Assembly (NCBI GenBank): GCA_037178675.1
Contig: JAYMGJ010000109.1
Coordinates: 62,001 to 126,000, forward strand
From: Scleroderma bovista
Lineage: Eukaryota > Basidiomycota > Agaricomycetes > Boletales > Sclerodermataceae
DNA length: 64,000 nt
Direction: 5' to 3'
Shown piece after piece: positions 46,671-56,628 of this stretch. The notes beneath the pieces were generated by a model, which was given only the letters and a program-made list of their open reading frames with translations, was not told the origin of the DNA and searched no databases. The translations under genes and the position numbers were made by a program. Numbering within the stretch: the first letter of the stretch is position 1; the number at the start of each line of letters is the position of its first letter.

Positions 46671-47745
46671 TTATCCAGTACTGACCCCCAACCACACAAT
46701 AGGGTGCTTCTTTTCCTTGATCAAAAGCTTGATCTGGCAAACACGGCAAATATTCGTCCTTGAAAGCGGCTTCTTGTTCTGCTTCTTAACGGAGAAGCAA
46801 TACAGCGACTGCATCCTGTGGCAGCCATGGCACGGAAACTTGAGTCCGCGTGGTTCAGTGAGGACATCGAGCGGGAGCACGGCGGAAGAACCGAAGACGT
46901 CGTCCTCGGGCACGCGGCCTTGATGGGAGAGTGAATGCGCGTAGCGTAAACTCTGGGCCATCAGAGTCGGTTCGTTGGTTGGTGTAATCCAGCAGATCGC
47001 CTTGAAGTGATCATATAATACCGCAATCAGCTCGATATCGTGCGCGGCGTAAGCAAGGAGCTGTGGCGAGAGGGGTCTCTCTAGCCATATGGTCGAGCCA
47101 TTGTCTTTGTGCATGGCGACAACCTGGGCTGGGATCGAGTAGTAAGCGGACAAGTTCGATAGTGACATCATGAAGCGCGCCACAGGGCGACTTACGGTCC
47201 TTGCCAGCGGTGGGCAGCTTAGCCTCGCGAATGCAAGCGTCCATCCCCTTGAGACTATGCACACCACAAAACAGCTCCGGATTTTGCTTGATCAGCCGCA
47301 GCGGCAAGCGTTTACCACCAGCTGCGAGGCGCGACATGCGATTGAACTCCTTTTCCTTCTTGACGGTCAGACGAGCCTGGATCTCAGCGAGCTGGAGGTC
47401 GACGATGGACTGCAGCGCCACACCGTATTCGCTGAATATCTCGAGAAAGTCGTTGCGGCAGTCCCACATGACCTTCTTGACGAATGGATTGAGGAGGACG
47501 TTAAGAAGGGGCCGCATGTGGGGTCCATAGACTCTGAGTGCGAGAACGTCGAACACAAATACGTGCTCCGCTCTCTCTGTGCCGATGCACATGAGCGACA
47601 GGACACCGTCTAGTCCGCCTATGTTTCTTCCCTCACAGTCGATGACGAGAACGGGTGATTGTGAGAGCACACGGGCAGCGTAGGTGACGGAGGGGACATT
47701 GTTGCAGAAGGTATACCGCGTCGCCGTCGGGGGTGTGCTTTCCAT
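46671..47745 (-). CDS. EXD1-like 3'-5' exonuclease (DEDDy family)
   Basis: Exons on the minus strand 47745-47196 and 47128-46671 sum to 1008 nt, 335 aa. The nuclease core has all four DEDD acidic positions: VLVIDCEGRNIGGLDG (Asp, Glu), KVMWDCRNDFLEIF (Asp), and LLAYAAHDIELIAVLYDHF with the Tyr of the DEDDy subgroup and the last Asp. RNase D, Werner and EXD1 share this layout. The long insert between the second and third motifs (QARLTVKKEKEFNRMSRLAA) is typical of the Egalitarian/EXD1-like branch. The C-terminus adds a likely zinc-binding unit (FPCHGCHRMQSLYC ... NICRVCQIK). The start is the ATG at 47745; there is no upstream in-frame ATG. The end could change if a GTCAGT donor near 46681 is used. 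Expected to trim RNA 3' ends with two metal ions; the target RNA is unknown. Confidence 0.85.
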
Positions 47746-47964
47746 GGTACGCACCTGTGGCAGAGATGGGGGGTATGAGGGCGCGCGTCTGTGAGACTCA
47801 GTCTGCGGTGAGCCGCAGCAACTCAGTGTGTTGGGGGCACGAGGCCAATTACAATTTCCCCCCTATGAACCTTGTAAAGCACGCCATAGCACTCAACATC
47901 TCACTCAATATGTACGGGTCCAGCTCTAGATAGCATGCAGCGATTATAGGTATACATATAGCCA

Positions 47965-48420
47965 TTACTTGGTGAACAGCCGTATAATTTTTGCCGAAAT
48001 GTGGAGGAAGAAAATCGAGAAAATAAATGCCAACGAGAGGATAAGCACGATGTATGGGTCACTATCCACGCAATATATCGTCAGAATGCCGCGCGAGAGG
48101 GGAAAGTTAACGTACACTCTGAGACCTGGCGAGTCGTCCGTGTAGAGCTTCAGCATTGTCCCCGAAGACCCGCCTGCACCAGCGGCACGCGAAGAGTTGG
48201 GTTTTGCCGCCTGCGAACCGGCTGCACGTCGACTAAAGGACATATTAGAGCGGGATTCATGCAACCGTGTAGGAACATGTCAACCCCGCACCGAATCTGA
48301 GCACCAGGAGGCCTTGCTACCGCATTCTTGGGGCTTGGACGTGATGAGCTATCAGAGTCGGACTGCAAGCAAAATATGAGCAGGAATTCACGGCGAGTGA
48401 AGGCGACACGTATGTACCAT
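47965..48420 (-). CDS. SBH1: Sec61 translocon beta subunit
   Basis: Exons on the minus strand 48420-48418 (ATG only), 48362-48292, 48232-48116 and 48061-47965 sum to 288 nt, 95 aa. The cytosolic part is Ser/Ala-rich (SDSDSSSRPSPKN, SQAAKPNSSRAAGAGGSSG). The family hallmark TMLKLYTDDSPGLRVDP follows, and a single C-terminal transmembrane helix (YIVLILSLAFIFSIFFLHIS) ends the protein at the tail KIIRLFTK. It is a tail-anchored ER protein of the Sec61 channel, linking it to ribosomes and signal peptidase. Length and layout match the family. The start codon stands alone before a 55-nt intron. It diverges from the R-SNARE gene with 76 nt between start codons. Confidence 0.95.
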
Positions 48421-48496
48421 GATGGTCAACAGTGGTTGTTGTCGTGGAAGAAGCGTGAGAAGAATCCGACTCCCCCTGCGCTTCTTTGACTACAAC
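48421..48496. promoter_or_regulatory. Compact bidirectional promoter of Sec61 beta and R-SNARE genes
   Basis: Only 76 nt separate the two divergent start codons (48418-48420 on minus, 48497-48499 on plus). Both 5' leaders and the core promoter elements must fit here, or lie within the first introns of the genes. No TATA box is seen. Confidence 0.6.
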
Positions 48497-49425
48497 ATGT
48501 CTTTGGTGCGTCGACGGAATTCAGTCTACTTCAGAATGTGCGAATTGACATTCGGGCCTACTAGCTGCACGCTCTCGTCGCACGAGGAACCGTTGTTCTT
48601 GCAGAATATCAAGCAGCCAGTGGCCGAGACTTTTCGAGCGGTACGCACAATCTTGCCCCCAATTCGCTTGATACATATGTATCACACCATGCGTCACCAG
48701 CAACACAAACCATCTTATCCAAGATCCCTCCTAACAATAGCAAATTGACATATGCATGGGACCAATATCTCTTTCACTACATCTCAGAGGGTGGCTTCGT
48801 CTACCTTGTCATGGCTGACGATGCTGCGGGCCGGTAAGCACCCCGAAACATGTCAGTAGCCATCATCATTTCACTCACTCATGTATCATGCCTCGCGTGT
48901 GAGATAGAAAAGTGCCATTTGCATTCCTCGCCGATCTGCAACGCAAGGTACGTAGTAGGACTTATCTCTATCGCCCTATCGGGGGCGGACGTTGGTCAAC
49001 CGATGATTCCACAGTTCCTCGAACTCCCCTCTTCGTCCGCCGCCGTTCTGAATTCCACGCCGGCGTTTGGCCTCCAAGGCACATTCTCACCCGTGATATC
49101 CTCCCTCATGCACACCTACAACACCGCGCCCCCGCAAGACGAAGTCGCACGTGCCCAAGCCGAGCTCAACCAGGTCAAAGATATCATGGTCCAGAACGTC
49201 GAGCAGATCCTGAGTCGAGGCGAGCGTATTGAGCTTCTGGTCGATAAAACCGACAATATGGCGCACCAGGCAACGGCCTTCCGGCGCGGTGCACGGGCTG
49301 CCAGGAGACAGATGTGGTGGAAGAACACCAAGACACTCGCCCTATCTGCTGTTGTCGTTCTGCTTCTTCTCTATCTTATTATGGCGCAGTTCTGTGGAGC
49401 AGCCCTGCGATGCGGGGCTGCCTGA
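48497..49425 (+). CDS. VAMP7-like longin R-SNARE (synaptobrevin family)
   Basis: Exons 48497-48505, 48565-48640, 48701-48833, 48908-48947 and 49015-49425 sum to 669 nt, 222 aa. The N-terminal longin domain (LHALVARGTTVLAEYQAASG, ILSKIPPNNSKLTYAWDQYL, HYISEGGFVYLVMADDAAGR, PFAFLADLQRKFLE) is followed by the SNARE motif DEVARAQAELNQVKDIMVQN through QILSRGERIELLVDKTDNMA, with the zero-layer Arg in SRGER. A C-terminal membrane anchor (TLALSAVVVLLLLYLIMAQF) is followed by a short lumenal tail with two cysteines. VAMP7-type R-SNAREs drive fusion with vacuole/lysosome and some plasma-membrane carriers. The first coding exon is only nine nucleotides. All parts are intact. Confidence 0.93.
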
Positions 49426-49828
49426 TTGCGGCATGTTGCGCAGATCAATTTATAGACGTTATTTTTCCCATGCTACGGATTGTTTGTTGGAGGATTGTGA
49501 TCACTGTTGTAGCACTTCCCTTGTATGTTTATAAGCATGATGTATTTCCTGACAGATCAGAATAACCCTAGCAGTCGCTGCAGGCGAGATAAATGAATGG
49601 ATGAGTGGTGTACATACATATGGACGTGATAAGATGGAAGCTGTAGATGCACAAATGTATGTACGCAAGGCGGAAACATGGGTACATGAGGTATCGCACA
49701 GAGAGCAACTTCGCCATAGCCAACTGGCACGGGCGAGGAATATAAACAAAAAACATCTGCACTACTGCAGAGTGTCCGGTACCAACCACTCTAGAACGTC
49801 AAATGTCCAGGTCAAGTCGTCCATATTC
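49426..49828. other. Convergent intergenic region
   Basis: About 400 nt between the stops of the R-SNARE and the first RING gene. No supported gene. Confidence 0.5.
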
Positions 49829-51896
49829 TCAAACACAGGCTGTCCCGGGCACCGCATGCATACTAGGCTTGATCTTGTCGTGGGCATGCTTATACCGGTG
49901 GTGATAGTGAGCATTGACAGGCGCATTGGTCGTGTCCCTGAGGGAACTCGGAACAGGAACAGCAGAAGAAGAAGAAGAAGAAGAAGCTTCATGTCGACGA
50001 CGGCGTTCTTTCTCTTGTCGCTCCCGCTCGAGTTGCATCGCAGCTTCGCTTGCACTGACCAAGGGACGCCGTTCCGTCTGTGCAAAGTAAGGATCCTCCA
50101 CAGTCGAGGATGTCGATACGGACTGCGCCGAGGTTGACGAGGGCCGCGAAGGAATCGAAGAGCGAGATATAGACCGGTCGAGGGTAGACGCACGAGACAA
50201 AGAGGCAGTATACGAGCGAGGAATGTCGGGCCGAGACAGAACGTGATGGGGAAGCGTCGTCGTCTGTGGGCTGTCCAGGAGATCACGCAACTTGGAGACG
50301 CCGGTTGAAAGGATTTGCCAGGTTTCTTCGGGAGCCGGTTCAGCGTCTCGCGTATGGTGTCCCGAGGTATCTGCCGTATAGGATTCCTTCGCCTTTGGCG
50401 CCACTTGTGTCGAACCATAGCGGTCGGAGGAGGAACCCCGACGGCGTGGGGAGGATGGGCGGCTTTTCATCACTACGTCCTCTCGCGGCTTTGAGCCGGA
50501 AAAGACAGTGGGCCAGTAGTCAGCGGTCACGGACATGGCGACGGAGCCAGAGGCTTGATATGAGGGGGCTGCTCGTGAAGGAATGGGAATGGGAATGGGT
50601 TCAGTAGTATACGACTGCCGGGCTGGATATGCCAGCGGTGTCTCAGCGCAGAACGCGTCGACGGGCTCGATGACTTCCGAAACAGGTTCCGGAGAAGGTA
50701 CACTCTTCTTCTTCGTTTTCTTCTTGAGCAGGTTTTCCTCATCAGATTCGTCAACAAGGGCCCGGAAAGTCGGCAATGTCGAAGCCAGGGGCACGGCAAC
50801 CTCGACAAGAGGAGACAGGTGGAAATCCACGTCCTCGTCCAGAAGCCTCTGCTTCATGCTAGCTTTCTCGAACATGGTCAATTCGTCGGTACTGGAGGAA
50901 GCACGTTTCGAGTCAGCAGGGTAAAGGCATCGCATTTCTACCGGGGGTTCCGGGTACTCTGACGGTGGCAGTTGGAAACGCTCGAGAGTTTGCCTGAGTG
51001 AATCACGTTCCCGTTCGAGGGCCAAGACCTAAGGACACACTTAGGAAAAGCCGTTAGAAAATTGAGGTGTTGTACTTACTTCGCTGTGAACAATGCATCA
51101 ATCTCTTGAAAGAAACATCGGTGCAGCGCGGGCACTAACCATAGCCATGACTGGTTCATGTCATAATAACGATCCCTCAGACTCTTCTCCTTTGCCATCT
51201 GAACGTCTCTTTCCTCCTGTCTCGCCCTCTGCAGGTCGTCATACTTCAGCTCAGCAGCCTCGAGCTCCTCGGCGAAACGCTCGCGAATATCATCGCACTC
51301 TGCACGCAGACCCTTCAGTTCGTCTACCTGGAGGGAAAGCTTGCGCTGTGCCTCTGCCAAGTTGTGCAAAAGCAGGCAGCTGACCCGCACAGGGGTGTAC
51401 TGTAGATCCCCCGTTTTAGACGGAACTATCAGAAGAGACAGACGTGGGAACGCACCTGATCACCCTGGGACTTGTAGTAGGCTCTACATTCATCGATCAC
51501 GCGCCGTATCTCATTGATCTTGGCGCCTTCTTTCACTATCCGTGTGATCTCATTTAAGAGGCGCTGGGCTTCCTCGTCTGCTTCTGGAGCTGAGGGGGTG
51601 GACTGAGACGGCTCCACGTCGACGATCACCTTTACGTTTGGGTCGCGGTCGACATGGAGTTTCCTGACCTCCTGGGGAGAGAAGCGGGTACGACAGAGAG
51701 GGCACTTGTGTTGCACCAGATGATGGATGCACCTGTGCGTGGACAAGCCATGTTATGCTCGAATCTCGGATGCGGGGGGTGAGACTTACTTTTGGCAAAA
51801 GACATGGCCGCAGGAGATGGCATGGGGGATGTTCACGCCATTAGTGTAGCACTCCAGACAGACATCGCAGGTTGAGTTTGGACCTACGACAAGCAT
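49829..51896 (-). CDS. RING-finger protein A (C3HC4 RING, coiled coil, Ser-rich tail)
   Basis: Exons on the minus strand 51896-51790, 51732-51456, 51399-51140, 51083-51080 (4 nt), 51028-49829 sum to 1848 nt, 615 aa. The RING is at residues 10-56: CDVCLECY, SCGHVFCQKCI and KCPLCRTRF, with all eight zinc ligands. A short KLHVD segment follows, then acidic helices (EEAQRLLNEITRIVKEGAKI), then a coiled coil (LAEAQRKLSLQVDELKGLRA ... ALERERDSLRQTLERF). The rest is Ser/Arg/Pro-rich and disordered (SRPSSPRRRGSSSDRYGS). The layout predicts an E3 ubiquitin (or SUMO) ligase. RING-coiled-coil-disordered also describes the meiotic Zip3/HEI10 group, but that is only an analogy. Paralog of the RING gene at 53900-56628, sharing the MLVV start, RING, KLHV and microexon. 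The 3' end at 49829 is the first stop. Confidence 0.82.
51080..51083 (-). other. 4-nt microexon of RING-finger gene A
   Basis: The four bases CGAA (minus strand) sit between a CAG acceptor (ending at 51084) and a GTAAGT donor (51079-51074). They join CTA TG before to GTC TTG after as TGC GAA. Skipping them shifts the frame of the 1.2-kb last exon. The same CGAA microexon occurs in the paralog at 55810-55813. Confidence 0.75.
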
Positions 51897-53899
51897 GATC
51901 AAAGGGCGAAAGGGACTGGCGAAAGACCCTCGCGACCTGCACAGTGACCGACGGGATATAAGGAATGGCACGGATTGGAATGGCCAGGCGACGGACGCGT
52001 GTTGACCAGGCAAAGGGAGGGGAATTCCACCGGGCTGCGTTCACGACATTATAAGGCAGACACGAGGCTGCTATGTGCTAAGCGGTTTCGACGTGAACAT
52101 AACTTCAATCGGGAAGTGTCTTGCGATCTCCTCCGATCTGGGCAGGATTCCTGGAATACACATTCCACGGAGAAATCAACCTTTCAGTGAACACCGTGGG
52201 TCTGGCACCGGCCCGGGACAAGGGCCCCTCGTGTTTCCAGCGTGCGTCTCGGAGGGTACAGCAACGCGTTGGTTTGATTTCATCTTCGAAAGTTTGCCAG
52301 TCGCTCATGATCAGCCCTGTGCCGCTATTAAACTTCTTGTTATCATCCACCTGCACAATGTTCCATGGCCGGCCACGTATTTCTTTTTTCTTCTGGCAAC
52401 ACACTCTCAGATCTTTCTTTTCAGCACTCCGCGTCCCCTCCACGTTCGATGAAATCTCTGGAGCGCTTGGTCTAACGGGGACCTCTCGTGCAACGTTTCA
52501 ACAGCCACCTGGCGGAAAGCATGCTGCGTTTGCATTTCAAGTCGGCGTCACTTCAATTGGTCCACTAGCCTCGGATCTTGCAGCGGGGGGCGGTTTCAAT
52601 TCGAATCATCCCGCGATTCTTTTGCGCGACGCGTCATCAATGCCCTTCGCGCCTTGCGCCATAGCATGCCCTGTGAATATCTTATCCTTGGTCTTATCTT
52701 CTATTTAGATCCAGCGTGCGTGCAAAGGTTTATCATCGTCGCATGTCCTCTTGCAACCACAGCATGGTCTGCTGTGCCTCCCAAATTTGAATGGAGGGTC
52801 GCAAGACTGCATCACACATCACATGCACCCAGCCAACGCCACGACCAATCTGCCACATTTTCCGGCTTCCCATCTGTTATCCTTTGATTTCAAAGACATC
52901 CCCCCGTTTTGCATTGTTTTGGGCCTCTGGATCATTCCGTTCCTTTGTGTTTCCTCGCATTTGGACTTTCCAAACTGGTTGCTTCAAGGTGCCGGTCACC
53001 TAGGAGCGGGGGTCAGCTAATGACGTCGTGAGTATTTTTACTACTGGCTAGATGATCCAGAATGCCCCCTGCCCCCTGCATTGGAGTCAGTGGAGTATTC
53101 CAACAACTCATCGACCTTGTCATTTGACTGGCTTATCTAATGCCATGTAGCCACGAGGCAGATGGGTACCTCAGGACAACAAGTTATGTCATACGACTTA
53201 CGCCTACTAATCTCTCCAGACCAGTCCTTATAAAGAGTTCTATTGGCAACGAGCTAATCATTTGCCAAGTATACCCATAGAACGGTGCCTTTCAAGCACG
53301 CCGCGACGCCACTTGCTATCCTAAGTGCACAGCACCCCCCTCCACCACCCGGATCCGTATGGTACCCCCAAGACCCTTCTCGGGGATAAACAAGTACCCC
53401 GCTCCTCGGCAGTTGCCCTGATCCAAAGTCTCAATCCGACATGACCTTATCTCCACACCGACTATCAATGGATCGGCCACCGATATGGCATCCGCACGGT
53501 GAGCTTTTATGAGATTAACCTGGATAGGAATTTCTGGTTGACAATTACGACCCACGGGACTATATCACGACCGCGTACATGATCGTTGGACCTGTGTGGT
53601 GATTTGAACGTCAAATACGGGAGTCCCGTTGTTTGCCGCTGTCTTCGCTGATGGAGATGTCCACACACCAAATTCTTTTCTGATGACGAACTTCGAACTT
53701 TTCAAGGGACCATTGGTACAAGCCGAATCATTACAAATCAGTACATCCAAACGGATTTAACAATACACATCCCGCAGGCGCATACAACATCACGAGAGCA
53801 ACACAGCAAAAAAAGGATAATGGCATCTACATGTGTTTATAAATGGGGTCTGGGAAGAAAAGAGTATCCTGTCGTAATTCAATAGTCAAGTGTCTAGTG
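51897..53899. other. Spacer between the RING paralogs
   Basis: About 2 kb with no recognisable gene. The longest frames are plus 52121-52708 (195 codons) and minus 52105-52443 (112 codons, hydrophilic, containing MSDWQTFEDEIKPTRC). They overlap each other and neither has a known domain. The promoter of RING gene A must lie at the left end. Confidence 0.4.
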
Positions 53900-56628
53900 T
53901 CATGAACGGTCGCTCCAGAAATGAATAATATTGGGTCCACCGAAAACCGGTGTTGGAGCGAAGATCTCACGTCCAGCGCCCGAATACGTGGACGGGATTG
54001 AAACGTTATAGGAATCATGTGGAGGGGGCGAGGCGTCGAAGGTAAGAGATAGCGCGTTGCTAGTAATGTTACCAGACTCTTGGGTCGTCAAAACCTCCGT
54101 GCTCGTGGGCTGCGATGCGTGGCGACGATGGTCCCTGTTTCGTTCGGCTCGTCCGCCATGGCGCGGTGCACGATTGTGTCCAGCTTGTGCTCCCCGCGTG
54201 CTCGTGGCCGTATAAGAAGCCGTACGTCGTGGCTGTCTCACTCCTCCAGTGGTATCACTGCGCACATAGTCGCCTTCATCTTCCGTGATAAGCCCAAGTG
54301 CCGATGTACCGATCGGTGCAGCTGAGAACGCTCCTGGCAGAGTGGGTGTCCCTGATTCCCCATCAGGTTCATTGCCAACCCTGCCCTCGCTTGTTATATT
54401 ACCGTCAACAACATTCTGTCCAGCCGGTGCCCCACTCCCTTGTCCCCTCACCCCGCCATTGTGGAGGCCAAGTAACATCCCGAGGTCGCTCAGGCTATTG
54501 CCTAGGGAGGCACTTGGAACTGTACCCCACGTTGTCTCGCTCCTTGGACTCCCGACTTCCTCTTCGTCATCCAGCGGATGACGCACTATTGATGTTCCCC
54601 GCCGCCTGGGTAAAGCAGTGTCCGTGCCATTGGTACCATCAAGCGCGGTGGATCCTCTGCCGGAACCAGGGTTCTGATCGGTGGACTGTCCATGAGGTCG
54701 CCGAGTAGCGCCGTGAGGGGGTAGATCGAGTAGTGAGCTATCCCCCAATCCGTGGGCAGATCGCTCACGTCCAGCTACTACCTGCGTCGAATGTCTTCTG
54801 CCGAGACGTACAGCTCGGTTCATCGGTGTAGCATCGTGGTCCTCGCTTGCCGGGATTACGGATCCCATGGGACCTCGTGGTGGCACGCCTGTTAATCCAA
54901 GACCGTTCGTACCTGCCTCGGGGGACTCGTGTACAGGAAATCGACGCGATCCTCCTTGCGCCTGGGAGGGCGCAGCTTGGCGAGAAGAGGGTGTGCGAGG
55001 CCGCGGTTCGTTCGCGATGCGATAACCACTGCCGTAGCCATTACCGTACCCATAGATGTACGCTGCCGCCGATGCCATTCGCGCATCCATGTCGGGCGCC
55101 GCATTCTCGCCCGACACAGATCTGCGACTTATCGGACCATCTGATCCACCTCGTCGTTGGACGGTTTCTCGTTCTTCGTCAGACCTGCGCTCCTCTACGA
55201 GTGGGTGGCGCGACCAGCTGGGAGAGGAGATAGTCACATGCCTCGATGGAGAAGTCGTACGGACGATGCTTTCTCGAGATCCTCCGCTCGTCTCGCGCCT
55301 CGAGTCAGGGGCAGAACGGTCGACGAATTCGGTACGGGTGGAGCCGGAACGGGACCTCCTATCCTGCTGATAGACGCTTTCCTGGGCAGAGGGCACTCTA
55401 CTACTACTTCGCTGGTCCAGCCGTGGAGCCTCTCCGCGAATAGGGCGTGGGGCAACGGGCTGGGTAATATGTACGTGCGTGTGAGGGATCCCTGCAGGTT
55501 CTGGTGTGGCAGGGTAGGTTCCATTGGGTAAGTTACCATTTGGATTCGAATGTGGAGGATAGAGAGCTGTGTCTAAAAGCGGGTCGGGGCCATTTGCAGC
55601 CCCACCGGGTCTTAGGAAAGCCGGTAAACGATGGGACGGAAGCGGTTCGGGAGGTTGGGGGAGTGGATTAGAAGTATTACGGTATTGAGAGTGGGTATCC
55701 CGGGTATTCTGTAAGGATTCAAGTTGTGCATGCAGTCGAGATAACTAGAAGAATGCAAAGACGGAAAAGTAAATCCATCTTTTCCATTCTCCACCGTCAA
55801 AGCACTTACTTCGCTGCACTCGACAGTCAGTACGTGACCATTTTATAGCGCAGGGGAAGTACTTACAGAACATGATCTTGTTCAAGCTCCTGTATTCGGG
55901 TGAGGAGACTCTCCTCTACTGCACGAGAGGTCTTCAGATCATGATCGGCGTTTCTTCTGGAATGCTTTAGTTGGTGACGCAATTGTCGATGTTCGATCTT
56001 ATCGCGTGCTGTTTGGTCTTGCAGGGCCTTGAACCGCTGAAGGGAAGCGACTGCAGCCCGCAGAGGCAGGTTCTAATTCCAAACATCATATCAGAAATGA
56101 GGTGCCTCCATAATGCCGAAAGGGAACAATGACGACAGTGGTGGACCCGAAGCCAGTAGCCTACGACTACCGTACTAGACTGGAGATATACTCACAGAGT
56201 TTGGGTCCTCGGAATGGTCGGAGAGCCATTGGTCCACCTCAGTAAGGACGTCGACGACCTCGGCGTCTGGAGCGCTTTCACGGGACACGAGTGCGACACG
56301 CTGGAGAAGGGACAGAGCCTGTGCTCTTTCCGCCTCCTCGGAAGCCCCGTCCAATTCGGGTGGGGCCGCTACATGGAGTTTTTTGATGCGATCCGGTTGG
56401 AAGGACTTTCGGCAGAGTGGACAGGCATTCGGAGAGAGATTCCGAAGACATCTGGTAGGGTTTGAGCAGGTTGGGTGCAGGAGGGAGAGAATTTCATCGA
56501 GCGGATACGCACGTGAGACAGAATATATGACCACATGCTATTACATGAGGTGAATTAGCGGGTTCGGTGGTGATACTGTATGGATCGAGGCAGACGTCAC
56601 AGATACTTGCGGGGTGCACCACGAGCAT
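53900..56628 (-). CDS. RING-finger protein B (C3HC4 RING, coiled coil, long disordered tail)
   Basis: Exons on the minus strand 56628-56513, 56451-56196, 56072-55867, 55813-55810 (4 nt), 55744-53900 sum to 2427 nt, 808 aa. The RING is at residues ~10-52: CDVCLDPY, ACGHIFCLTC and ACPLCRKSF, all eight ligands present. Then come KKLHVAAP, acidic helices, and a coiled coil (LPLRAAVASLQRFKALQDQT ... LTRIQELEQDHVLELSRLHA). The last exon encodes about 615 residues of Ser/Arg/Pro/Gly-rich disordered sequence (SRHVTISSPSWSRHPLVEER, SRRSVSGENAAPD) ending in FWSDRS. It is probably an E3 ligase targeted by its tail. Same order of parts, same MLVV start and same microexon as RING gene A, but a much longer tail, so the pair arose by tandem duplication and then diverged. 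The exact acceptor near 56452 may be off by one base. Confidence 0.82.
55810..55813 (-). other. 4-nt microexon of RING-finger gene B
   Basis: CGAA (minus strand) is flanked by GTGCAG (acceptor) and GTAAGT (donor), with introns of 53 and 65 nt. It joins CAT GTT CT to TTA TCT as CTC GAA. Without it the 1845-nt last exon is out of frame. Same sequence, phase and coiled-coil position as in RING gene A. Confidence 0.78.

Noticed and set aside
52105..52708. Overlapping long frames on both strands (195 codons plus, 112 codons minus)
   Set aside because: No domain, no homologous pattern and mutual overlap; long frames arise by chance in this GC-balanced DNA.
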